Shown here in pieces: positions 24,980 to 32,577 of a stretch of DNA of 37,959 nucleotides (the stretch's first letter is position 1; every line of letters begins with the position of its first letter). Source of the DNA: Dolichospermum sp. ST_sed8 (GTDB lineage: Bacteria > Cyanobacteriota > Cyanobacteriia > Cyanobacteriales > Nostocaceae); NCBI GenBank assembly GCA_028658405.1, contig JAKOGY010000019.1:1-37959 (forward strand). The letters run 5' to 3'. The position numbers were made by a program, and so were the translations under genes. Below the pieces are notes generated by a model. The model did no database searches. It saw only the letters and a list, made by a program, of their open reading frames with translations, and was not told the origin of the DNA.

Positions 24980-26347
24980 ATGCGTATTGAAGAACTACAT
25001 TTACAAAATTTTCGAGGTTTTCGAGAACTTAAATTAACGTTTCCTCCTGATTTGGCTGTGTTCATTGGATCTAATGGTTCAGGTAAATCATCTATTTTAG
25101 ATGGTATTGCTATACTTTTAGATGAATATGTAAAATCGTACCCAAATGATAGATTTCATCTCCAAGAAGATGATATTAACATAAATTCTAATAAAGCTTT
25201 TATATCTATTCTTGTTAAAGTTGAATCACAGAATAAGCTTTACTGGGAAGTTGGTAAAAATCGAGATAAAACTCAATTTGAAACAAACAAGAAAGAAATA
25301 GATAATTATGCTTTTGAAGTCACTTTAAGACTAAATGATCATGATGATGACGAAATCAAATCTTCGATTAATAATCCTATTATACAAACGGATGATAATA
25401 ATAATTTTCCTTTGCCAATTATAGTTTATTATCAAACAAACCGAATATTTATAAAATCTTCAGCCATAGAAGATATGAGTGACGAAGAAAGACAAAATAA
25501 TTACGAGAATCGGCTTTTTGGTTATCAAACAGCTTTTTCAGGAAATATAAATGATTTTCGAGATTTCTTATATTGGTTTAAAGAAGAAGAAGAATATGAA
25601 AATGAAGTTAGATTAAGACAAGATACCAACTTTAGAAATCCACGTCTTCAAATCATCAGAAAAGCATTAGAAACATTTTTAGAAGGCTTTCCTGATACTG
25701 AATTTTCAGATTTACACATAGTACGTGTAAGTTCTAGTAGAGAAGGTGGTACTCGTCGTTTAAGTAAACCTTCATTAGTTATTAAAAAAAATGGTGAAAA
25801 CTTTAAACTAGATCAACTTTCCGACGGGGAAAAAACCTTACTTATGTTAGTCGTTGACATTGCCAGAAGGTTAGCAATTTTAAATCCTAGTATTACTAAT
25901 GCTTCAGAACTGCTAGAAACAGGAACAGGAATAATATTAATTGATGAAATAGATTTACATTTGCATCCACAATGGCAAAGAATTGTAATTCCTAGTTTTA
26001 GAAAAACATTTCCTAATTGTCAATTTATTGTTACTACTCATTCTCCTCAAGTTTTGAGTGGAGTAAACCGAGAAAACGTATTTATTTTAGAAGATTCAAA
26101 AATTGTAGAATTAACACCCCATACTTTTGGTAGAGACAGCAACTCAATTCTTTCTGAGGTCATGGGTGTAGAAAAAAGACCTGTGAAAATGCAAGAAAGA
26201 ATAGATAAATGTTTTGAAATGATAGATAATGATAACTTAGAAGAAGCTAAACTAGAACTGCAAAAGTTATCTGAATCATTGGGAAATAATGATCCAGATA
26301 TGATTCAAGCTTATACACTTATTGATTTTTTAAACAGGGTAGAATGA
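24980..26347 (+). CDS. ptuA: Septu-type defence ATPase (PtuA-like)
   Basis: The 455-residue AAA/ABC-type ATPase has Walker A GSNGSGKSS (30-38), signature LSDGEKT near 280, Walker B LIDEIDLHLHPQWQ near 317, and H-loop TTHSPQ near 352. The N-terminus MRIEELHLQNFRGFRELKL is the RecF/SMC/OLD-type start. A central ~170-residue helical region takes the place of coiled coils. It overlaps the HNH nuclease gene by ATGA (26344-26347), the standard PtuA-PtuB pair of Septu anti-phage systems, where ATPase and HNH protein form one complex that degrades DNA. No reverse transcriptase or msr-msd is seen upstream, so it is not a retron-Septu. Confidence 0.85.
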   Translation: MRIEELHLQNFRGFRELKLTFPPDLAVFIGSNGSGKSSILDGIAILLDEYVKSYPNDRFHLQEDDININSNKAFISILVKVESQNKLYWEVGKNRDKTQFETNKKEIDNYAFEVTLRLNDHDDDEIKSSINNPIIQTDDNNNFPLPIIVYYQTNRIFIKSSAIEDMSDEERQNNYENRLFGYQTAFSGNINDFRDFLYWFKEEEEYENEVRLRQDTNFRNPRLQIIRKALETFLEGFPDTEFSDLHIVRVSSSREGGTRRLSKPSLVIKKNGENFKLDQLSDGEKTLLMLVVDIARRLAILNPSITNASELLETGTGIILIDEIDLHLHPQWQRIVIPSFRKTFPNCQFIVTTHSPQVLSGVNRENVFILEDSKIVELTPHTFGRDSNSILSEVMGVEKRPVKMQERIDKCFEMIDNDNLEEAKLELQKLSESLGNNDPDMIQAYTLIDFLNRVE

Positions 26348-27030
26348 AACGCATTATCAAAGGAATAGAACCTCCATGTCTTTTGAAATATCGTCAGACA
26401 CAGAACGCAAATTATGACGGATATCATCCAAAAACAACTTTAAAAGAGGTATTATTGAAAGAACAAGGCTATATTTGTTGTTATTGTATGAGACGAATAT
26501 CTATAAATAATATGGAAATTGAACATAATAAACCTCAAGCTGATTTTTCTGGTAATAAATCTGATAATCCAGATTTACAACTAGACTATAAAAATCTACT
26601 AGCTTCTTGTTCAGGTAGTAGAGGTCAAAGAAAGAAGAATCTACATTGTAACGCAAGAAAAGGAGATTATGAAGGAACACATAGAAATTATACAATGACT
26701 CTCAATCCAGCAGATAGTAATAAGAATTGTGAAAATTATATCAAATATAGTTCTACTGGAAAAATATTATCTATATGTGATGATGAAACTATCAATCATG
26801 AACTAAATGAAATTTTAAATCTTAACTATCAAACTCTGAAAGAAAATCGTAAAATAGCTTTAGATACAGTAATTGCAGTATTAAATAAAAAATTTTCTAA
26901 TAAAACATGGTCAAAAGAAGCTTTAAAAAAGAAAGTGGAAGAACTGACTACCAAAGATGCAGAAGACAAATATAGTCCATACTGCCAATATATTGTTTGG
27001 TATTTAAGCAAAAGATTAAATAACCCTTAA
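26344..27030 (+). CDS. ptuB: Septu-type HNH nuclease (PtuB-like, TIGR02646 family)
   Basis: The 228-residue protein begins MKRIIKGIEPPCLLKYR, with EQGYICCYCMRRIS (40-53; CxxC at 45-48) and MEIEHNKPQ (57-65) carrying the HNH His, then LDYKNLLASC and LHCNARKGD closing the zinc site. These are the TIGR02646 features of HNH proteins paired with ATPases in Septu and retron systems. The short C-terminal helical part (~170-228, TWSKEALKKKVEEL) is likely the partner contact. Start ATG overlaps the ptuA stop. AT content is higher than in neighbouring core genes, in line with an acquired defence unit. Confidence 0.87.
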   Translation: MKRIIKGIEPPCLLKYRQTQNANYDGYHPKTTLKEVLLKEQGYICCYCMRRISINNMEIEHNKPQADFSGNKSDNPDLQLDYKNLLASCSGSRGQRKKNLHCNARKGDYEGTHRNYTMTLNPADSNKNCENYIKYSSTGKILSICDDETINHELNEILNLNYQTLKENRKIALDTVIAVLNKKFSNKTWSKEALKKKVEELTTKDAEDKYSPYCQYIVWYLSKRLNNP

Positions 27031-27111
27031 ACCGTATAATAAGGTACTCTCACATTATTATCAAATCTGATATCTTCTGTAAAAATTATGTAGAAGTTAT
27101 CAGGTAGACTT

Positions 27112-27855
27112 ATGAGTAAAATTAATGGTTTTCTAGGTCGTCGTAACTTCTTGAAATTCGTAGGTTTAAGTACCTTGAGTATTGGTACTTTAACTGCTTG
27201 TAATAAAATCATTACCAACCGTTCAGAAATCATAATTCCTGAAAATAATCCTAATCCTAATCCAGTGAGTGCAGAGGAAGCAAAAAGAAGATTAATAGCA
27301 GGAAATAGAAGATTTGTTAATCAAAATCGTCAATATCCCAATCAATCAAAAAGACAGTTACAATCAGTATCTAAAAAACAGTATCCTTATGCAGCAATAT
27401 TAGGATGTGCAGATTCTCGCGTACCACCAGAAATAATTTTTGATCAAGGATTAGGAGATTTATTTGTTGTGCGTGTCGCTGGTAATATTGCCAGTAATGA
27501 AACCATTGGTAGTTTAGAATATTCTGCCGCTACTTTAGGAACACAACTAATAGTTGTTTTGGGTCATAAAGGATGTGGTGCAGTATCAGCAGCGATTGAC
27601 AATCAACCAAATGATGGTAATATCAACTCTGTAATTGATGACATTAAGCCAAGTTTATCTCCAAATTCAAGAACAAGACGTAATATTAATGATGTTAATG
27701 ATGTTAACAATGCCGTGATTAATAATATTGAATATCAAGCTAGAAAATTGCAAAATAATTCACAAATCATAGATAGATTAATCCGTGACGACAGATTAAA
27801 AATAATCGGTGCTTACTATGATATTAATACTGGTAAAGTTCGGTTTTTAAATTGA
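27112..27855 (+). CDS. Beta-class carbonic anhydrase with Tat/lipoprotein signal
   Basis: The 247-residue protein is a beta-carbonic anhydrase: zinc site C99-x-D101-SR103 (GCADSRVPPEIIF), H152 and C155 in GHKGCGAVSAA. The N-terminus FLGRRNFLKFVGLS (7-20) has a twin-arginine motif, and GTLTAC ends with a lipobox-like Cys at 30, so it is predicted to be exported folded by Tat and lipid-anchored outside the cytoplasm. A Pro/Asn linker follows (ENNPNPNPVSAEEAK). It would hydrate CO2 at the periplasmic face. It is transcribed in the same direction as ptuAB but 81 nt later. Confidence 0.9.
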   Translation: MSKINGFLGRRNFLKFVGLSTLSIGTLTACNKIITNRSEIIIPENNPNPNPVSAEEAKRRLIAGNRRFVNQNRQYPNQSKRQLQSVSKKQYPYAAILGCADSRVPPEIIFDQGLGDLFVVRVAGNIASNETIGSLEYSAATLGTQLIVVLGHKGCGAVSAAIDNQPNDGNINSVIDDIKPSLSPNSRTRRNINDVNDVNNAVINNIEYQARKLQNNSQIIDRLIRDDRLKIIGAYYDINTGKVRFLN

Positions 27856-27879
27856 TATTTATCCTACTTTCTTCTTTGT

Positions 27880-27911
27880 CTGCGTTTATCTGCGTCTATC
27901 TGCGTTTGCAA
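27880..27911. repeat. Short tandem CTGCGTTTAT-type repeat
   Basis: Three imperfect ~10-bp units (TCTGCGTTTA, TCTGCGTCTA, TCTGCGTTTG) lie just after the carbonic anhydrase stop. The open frame of the JAMM gene extends over them, but they are not conserved protein sequence. Confidence 0.55.
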
Positions 27912-27917
27912 GCCACC

Positions 27918-28388
27918 ATGAATCTTCAACTAAAAACAAATCATATAGAAATTATTAAAAACCACGCTAAAAAAACCTACCCAGATGAATGTTGTGGGCT
28001 AATTTTGGGTTATATAAATAATGAATATAAAATTGCAGTAGAAATCATCCCCACAGAAAACGTCTGGAATACAGAAAAGAGTAACTTTACAGCAGACCAA
28101 GAAGATAGTACCAGCAGAAGATATGCAATCTCGCCCCAAGTCATGTTACAAACGCAAAAAGAAGCAAGAAACCGTAATTTAAATATTATTGGTATCTATC
28201 ATTCCCATCCTGATTATCCCGCCATCCCCTCAGAATGGGATAGAATATATGCTTGGACAGAATACTCTTATGTGATATTATCCCTACAAAATGCTCAAGC
28301 TGGTAAACTGCAAAGCTGGACTCTTGACGACAACCACCAGTTTCAAGCCGAGACAATTAAACTGATAAAATTAGCAAATTTAAGTTAA
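27918..28388 (+). CDS. JAB/JAMM (M67) metalloprotease, Mec-like
   Basis: From ATG 27918 (MNLQLKTNHIEII) the protein has 156 residues; the frame extends 22 codons upstream over a short tandem repeat, which is not a credible N-terminus. The JAMM zinc site is intact: E24 in YPDECCGLILG, and HSHPDYPAIPSEWD with H95, H97, S105 and D108. Small JAB proteases next to MoeB/ThiF genes remove residues from sulfur-carrier proteins (Mec in Mycobacterium). Here a MoeB-rhodanese gene follows 33 nt downstream, which supports that role. No ubiquitin-like carrier gene is seen in this locus. Confidence 0.88.
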   Translation: MNLQLKTNHIEIIKNHAKKTYPDECCGLILGYINNEYKIAVEIIPTENVWNTEKSNFTADQEDSTSRRYAISPQVMLQTQKEARNRNLNIIGIYHSHPDYPAIPSEWDRIYAWTEYSYVILSLQNAQAGKLQSWTLDDNHQFQAETIKLIKLANLS

Positions 28389-28421
28389 CATTAATACTCC
28401 GCGCTGATTCCTACAACTGCT

Positions 28422-29594
28422 ATGCTAAATCCCAATCTGGATGAAATCCAGTTGACAAAAGACGACTACGAACGCTATTCCCGCCACTTAATTTTGCCAG
28501 AAGTGGGAGTAGAAGGACAAAAACGCCTCAAAGCCGCTAGTGTACTGTGTATCGGTACAGGTGGACTAGGTTCACCATTACTGTTATATCTTGCAGCCGC
28601 AGGTATTGGCCGCATTGGGATTGTTGATTTTGATGTTGTGGATACTTCCAACCTGCAACGTCAAGTTATTCATGGGACATCCTGGGTAGGTAAACCCAAA
28701 ATCGAATCAGCAAAAAACCGGATTCATGAAATTAACCCCCATTGTCAGGTTGATTTGTATGAAACGCGGCTGAGTGCAGAAAACGCCCTCGATATTATTC
28801 GTCCTTACGATATCGTTGTTGATGGAACTGATAACTTCCCAACACGGTATTTAGTGAATGATGCTTGTGTCTTGTTAGATAAACCCAACGTTTACGGTTC
28901 TATCTTCCGGTTTGAAGGACAAGCAACCGTCTTTAACTATGAAGGTGGTCCCAACTATCGTGACTTATATCCCGAACCACCACCACCAGGAATGGTTCCT
29001 TCCTGTGCAGAAGGCGGAGTTCTGGGGATTTTACCAGGGATGATTGGGATTATTCAAGCCACAGAAACAGTCAAAATTATTTTGGGTAATGGTACTACCC
29101 TGAGTGGCAGACTGGTGCTTTACAACGCCTTGGATATGAAATTCCGAGAGTTGAAACTGCGTCCTAACCCCATCCGTCCAGTTATTGACAAACTCATAGA
29201 TTACGAACAATTCTGTGGTATTCCCCAAGCTAAAGCCGAAGAAGCGAAACAGCAGATGGAAATTCAAGAAATGACTGTCAAGGAATTAAAGGCATTATTA
29301 GATAGTGGTGCAAAGGACTTTGTGCTGTTAGATGTGCGTAATCCTCATGAGTATGAAATTGCGAAAATTCCTGGTTCTGTGTTAGTCCCTTTACCAGATA
29401 TTGAAAATGGTGATGGTGTGGCTAAAGTGAAAGAATTACTCAATGGACACCGCTTAATTGCTCATTGCAAACTGGGTGGACGTTCAGCCAAAGCCTTGGG
29501 TATCTTGAAAGAAGCGGGTATTAATGGTACAAATGTCAAAGGGGGAATTAATGCTTGGAGTCAAGAGGTAGATGCTTCCGTTCCTCAGTATTAA
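28422..29594 (+). CDS. moeB: MoeB/ThiF-type adenylyltransferase with C-terminal rhodanese domain
   Basis: The 390-residue protein has an N-terminal E1-like domain (1-265) and a C-terminal rhodanese (~282-388). ATP site GTGGLGSP (45-52), Arg/Asp residues in DTSNLQRQV, and C195 (PSCAEGG) of the adenylation domain are visible; C349 in HCKLGGRS is the rhodanese sulfur-carrying Cys. It activates the C-terminal Gly-Gly of a ubiquitin-like carrier (MoaD, ThiS or CysO type) and passes sulfur to it. The two CxxC pairs that bind zinc in MoeB/MOCS3 are not visible: PNYRDLYPEP and NPIRPVIDK replace them. Linked to the JAMM gene upstream. Confidence 0.92.
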   Translation: MLNPNLDEIQLTKDDYERYSRHLILPEVGVEGQKRLKAASVLCIGTGGLGSPLLLYLAAAGIGRIGIVDFDVVDTSNLQRQVIHGTSWVGKPKIESAKNRIHEINPHCQVDLYETRLSAENALDIIRPYDIVVDGTDNFPTRYLVNDACVLLDKPNVYGSIFRFEGQATVFNYEGGPNYRDLYPEPPPPGMVPSCAEGGVLGILPGMIGIIQATETVKIILGNGTTLSGRLVLYNALDMKFRELKLRPNPIRPVIDKLIDYEQFCGIPQAKAEEAKQQMEIQEMTVKELKALLDSGAKDFVLLDVRNPHEYEIAKIPGSVLVPLPDIENGDGVAKVKELLNGHRLIAHCKLGGRSAKALGILKEAGINGTNVKGGINAWSQEVDASVPQY

Positions 29595-29667
29595 TGGTTT
29601 TCTACGGGATTGTTGATGATGTTCACAGAAATTTCTCTAGCAATCCTTAATCTGATTTGAATAAAAA

Positions 29668-29697
29668 GATACCCGATTTTTAGACAAGTCGGGTATC
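29668..29697 (+). terminator. GATACCCGA hairpin after moeB, probable terminator
   Basis: GATACCCGA (29668-29676) pairs perfectly with TCGGGTATC (29689-29697), 74 nt after the moeB stop. T-richness follows only loosely (TGATTATTTT). It belongs to the same palindrome family as 6667-6731 and 33734-33766. Confidence 0.45.
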
Positions 29698-29850
29698 TGA
29701 TTATTTTCAATATATAAGAATTTGGTTGGGCTTTTAGATATAATTGATACAAAAAAATCTTGAAAAAATACCAAAATTGTCCATTACTTATACTTCTTTT
29801 AAAGGGTAAGATATCTAAAGTTTGCATAAACTTCAGGGAAGATTTAGCTA

Positions 29851-29978
29851 TATAGGAATCATTTATGATATTTGAAAAATTTTAAGTATTGTAGGGTGGG
29901 CAATGCCCACCAAAACCCTTATCCGGTCGGTATTACCCACCAATAGTATATTTCAAAAATCAAATATTAGTCCTATAG
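29851..29978. repeat. MITE-like element with CTATAGGA ends, copy 2 (core inverted)
   Basis: Same 128-bp length and the same outer arms as 21751-21878 (TATAGGAATCATTTATGAT ... ATATTAGTCCTATAG). The core (29894-29941) reads as the reverse complement of the core of copy 1: GTGGGCAATGCCCACC comes first here and the ACCCTTATCCGG part second. Confidence 0.75.
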
Positions 29979-30194
29979 CAGTTTCTAGCTAGGAGAGGAG
30001 TTTCAGTAATTATAAAATATGGTTTTAGCGGAGTGTGGCTTTATCCACAGCCCTTGTTGCGCTATCAGATACTAAAAGACTTTTAAGCTTCCTGCTATGA
30101 GTAACAGGGATTGAGAGTGAATTTACTTTCAAAAACCCAATTTCAGCAGCATCTATCATCACCGCAAATTGCCAAAACAATAATAAATCGCATT

Positions 30195-30914
30195 ATGATG
30201 GATACGCTTTCGACAACCAAATCCAAGATTCTCATTGTAGATGATGATGCCAGTGTCCGCAATCTCATCCAGCGTTTTTTGAGTCGGAAATATGAAATAG
30301 AATCAGCCGCAGATGGTAAGACCGCACTTATATCTTTTGAAAAATTAAATCCGGCTTTAGTGATTCTCGATTGGAATTTACCAGATGCAAATGGCTATAA
30401 ACTTTGCCAAGAAATGCAAAGTCGTACCAATGTCTTAGTTATGATGCTGACGAGTCGCAATGATGAAGCTGATAAAATCAAAGTTTTGGCTGCTGGTGCA
30501 GATGATTTTTTAACTAAACCATTTAGTCTAGCTGAGGTGGAAGTTAGGGTAGAAGCCCTATTAAGACGTGTTCGTTATATCCAGCCTGGTGTCTCACAAC
30601 GCCTCACTTTTAACCAGTTAGCTATTAACTCAGAAGCGCGAGAGGTAACACTCAATAATAAAGTTTTAGCCTTAACGGCTTTGGAGTTTAATATTTTATA
30701 TTTTCTCGCTACCCATCCTGGACAAGCATGGAGTCGTACCCAATTGATCCAAAAGATTTGGGGCTGTGAGTATGTGGGAGATGGACGGGTTGTTGATGTG
30801 CATATTGGTCAACTACGCAAGAAAATGGAAGCTGATTCTAGTATGCCGGAGTTTATTAAGACGGTGCGGGGTTATGGCTATAAGTTTGATCCACCAGAAA
30901 ACACCACAATTTAA
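30195..30914 (+). CDS. OmpR/PhoB-family response regulator
   Basis: From ATG 30195 (or 30198) the protein has about 239 residues; the open frame begins at TTG 30111 but the receiver domain starts at KSKILIVDDD, ten residues after the first ATG. The receiver has DDD (acid pocket), the phosphoacceptor Asp in VILDWNLPD, and TKPFSLAE with the conserved Lys. The C-terminal winged helix (ALTALEFNILYFLATHPGQ, VVDVHIGQLRKKME, VRGYGYKFDPP) binds DNA. No sensor kinase is adjacent, so it is an orphan by position. Confidence 0.93.
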   Translation: MMDTLSTTKSKILIVDDDASVRNLIQRFLSRKYEIESAADGKTALISFEKLNPALVILDWNLPDANGYKLCQEMQSRTNVLVMMLTSRNDEADKIKVLAAGADDFLTKPFSLAEVEVRVEALLRRVRYIQPGVSQRLTFNQLAINSEAREVTLNNKVLALTALEFNILYFLATHPGQAWSRTQLIQKIWGCEYVGDGRVVDVHIGQLRKKMEADSSMPEFIKTVRGYGYKFDPPENTTI

Positions 30915-31247
30915 ACTTTGAAAAATATAATTGTTGTGATAGCTTAACAACTTAGTCGAATCCGTTCATTACCTAAGTGATGATATTGGGGCTTGATTAG
31001 ATGATCAAGGTTATTAAGTAATGAGACAGAATTAATTACACAACTGATTTTTCTGTTCCCCGTTCCCTGTTCCCTCCCTTAACGAGTGAATTTAATTTTG
31101 TCCGACTACTTAATCGGTAGATATTGAAGCCAAAGCCCTTTTTGGGATTCGTGTCTACTCAAGCCTCGGATAAAAGCTTTAATTTTTTCCGGCTACAGGA
31201 TATTCTTTTAATATTTCTCATTAAACTATTAGCTCTAAAAAATATCT
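30915..31247. other. 333-nt intergenic region
   Basis: Nothing coding is seen. A short tandem heptamer repeat (GTTCCCC, GTTCCCT, GTTCCCT) lies at 31055-31075. The promoter of the following gene is presumably close to its start. Confidence 0.5.
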
Positions 31248-32027
31248 ATGCAAATTACTGTGATGACTTTTAATCTCCGCTATGACAAACCAGATCCAGG
31301 GGTGCGTCAGTGGCAAAAGCGTATGGGGGCGATCGCTTCTTTAATCCAACACTACAAACCGGATTTATTGGGTACACAGGAAGGTAAATCTCATCAATTG
31401 GCTGATTTACAAGCCCTTTTACCAGAATATAACACAATTGGGGGCGATCGCACTGGGACAGGAACAAGTGAACACTGTGCAATTTTTTATAAATCTGAAT
31501 ATCTAAAACTTCAACAAACTGAAGATTTTTACCTCAGTGATACTCCAGAAATTCCTGGTAGTATTACTTGGGGAACTCGTTTACCACGGATGGCCACTTG
31601 GGCTAATTTTGAAGTTAGTAATCCTGGTGTTTCTTTAACGATATTAAATACCCATTTAGATCACGAAAATCCCCAATCTAGAGAGTTAAGTGCAAATTTA
31701 ATTCATCAACGTTTAGGTAAATTTACATCGGAAAACTATTTTATAGTCATGGGAGATTTTAACGCTAATCCTGATACTCCAGAACGCCAAAAATTTTTAT
31801 TACCTCTGGAAAATGGGAAAAAATTACAAGATTCTCTAGCCACTCTTCCCCTAGAACAACAGAAAACTTTTCACGATTTTACGGGTGAAGCTTGGGATGC
31901 TATTGATACTATATATTGCGATAGCTCTTTTCAGATAGAAGAAGTAATTATTGATCGTCAACAGTGGGAAGGGGTATGGCCTTCTGACCATTTTCCGGTG
32001 ATTGTTAAATTAACAAAAACTATATAA
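31248..32027 (+). CDS. Endonuclease/exonuclease/phosphatase (EEP) family protein
   Basis: The 259-residue protein shows the EEP metal-dependent phosphoesterase motifs in order: MTFNLRYDKPD (6-16, with the conserved Asn), GTQEGKSHQ (catalytic Glu for Mg2+), NTHLDHENPQSRE, GDFNANPDT (Asp/Asn pair) and PSDHFPVIV (final Asp-His). These carry out hydrolysis of phosphodiesters or phosphomonoesters in nucleic acids, nucleotides or inositol phosphates; the real substrate cannot be told. No signal peptide is visible. Confidence 0.9.
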   Translation: MQITVMTFNLRYDKPDPGVRQWQKRMGAIASLIQHYKPDLLGTQEGKSHQLADLQALLPEYNTIGGDRTGTGTSEHCAIFYKSEYLKLQQTEDFYLSDTPEIPGSITWGTRLPRMATWANFEVSNPGVSLTILNTHLDHENPQSRELSANLIHQRLGKFTSENYFIVMGDFNANPDTPERQKFLLPLENGKKLQDSLATLPLEQQKTFHDFTGEAWDAIDTIYCDSSFQIEEVIIDRQQWEGVWPSDHFPVIVKLTKTI

Positions 32028-32062
32028 TCCTCAAGTTCACCTTTCTGAGTAAGTGGTTGATC

Positions 32063-32116
32063 TCAACCTATATTGCTGGACATGATGTTACTTAAATATA
32101 AACGCTCATTTTTCAT
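32063..32116 (-). pseudogene. hepT: Truncated hepT toxin gene (first ~12 codons)
   Basis: An ATG at 32114-32116 overlaps the stop of mntA (ATGA arrangement) and opens MKNERLYLSNIM, the typical start of HepT (DUF86: M-K-N-x-R-x-Y-L-x-x-I). After five further codons a TGA at 32063-32065 stops it; nothing resembling the HEPN RX4-6H motif follows. The toxin has lost almost all of its length. Confidence 0.6.
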
Positions 32117-32403
32117 AAAATTACAGCCTCTTTTAATATTTGATTTTTAATTAATTCATGTAAATTATCAGGTTCAGCAATATCAATTTTTCTTCCTAAT
32201 AATGATGCTAAATCTTGCTGTAAGCTAATATAGTCAAATAAACTGGTTTGGGGGTTTAATTCTACTAAAAAATCTACATCACTATCTGGTGTTGCTTCAC
32301 CTCTAGCAACTGAACCAAATACCCGCAAATTATAAGCACCATATTTAGTGGCAAGTTTTAATATTTCTTCACGAAATGGTAATAATAATTCTTCAATTCC
32401 CAT
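32113..32403 (-). CDS. mntA: MntA-like nucleotidyltransferase antitoxin
   Basis: The 96-residue minimal nucleotidyltransferase has the GS-x10-DxD signature (G30, S31, D42, D44) in FGSVARGEATPDSDVDF. In MntA-HepT systems this enzyme neutralises the HEPN RNase by AMPylating it. The partner hepT overlaps its stop but is cut short (see 32063-32116), so this antitoxin has no living target here. ATG at 32401-32403, preceded on the coding strand by GGAG. Confidence 0.88.
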   Translation of the reverse strand: MGIEELLLPFREEILKLATKYGAYNLRVFGSVARGEATPDSDVDFLVELNPQTSLFDYISLQQDLASLLGRKIDIAEPDNLHELIKNQILKEAVIL

Positions 32404-32422
32404 AATTTATTTTTCTCCTTTG

Positions 32423-32459
32423 GTCAGAATCAGGATTTACAGGATTTGAAGATTTTCAG
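32423..32459 (+). repeat. Dispersed repeat (TCAGAATCAG...TTTACAGGATTT type), copy 2
   Basis: Matches the reverse complement of 299-336 over ~37 nt. Shorter TTCAGGATT-like echoes occur just beyond, to about 32470. It lies upstream of mntA and downstream of pdxA. Confidence 0.5.
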
Positions 32460-32577
32460 GATTTTTATTGATGAATTATCTGTGAGTTACAGATTTTAAT
32501 TGTCTGAATCAGGATGTCCGAATTAGTCAAGGAAATTATCAATAATGTTTCGTAAGTAACTAATATAGATATTAGCT

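Larger units (their letters stand above)
29595..30194. other. 600-nt intergenic region with hairpin and MITE copy
   Basis: It holds a hairpin at 29668-29697, the second copy of the CTATAGGA-ended MITE (29851-29978) and a TTAGCGGAGTGTGGC-type repeat fragment around 30026. The open frame of the regulator extends back to TTG 30111 but is not thought to be coding there. No other gene is seen. Confidence 0.5.
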
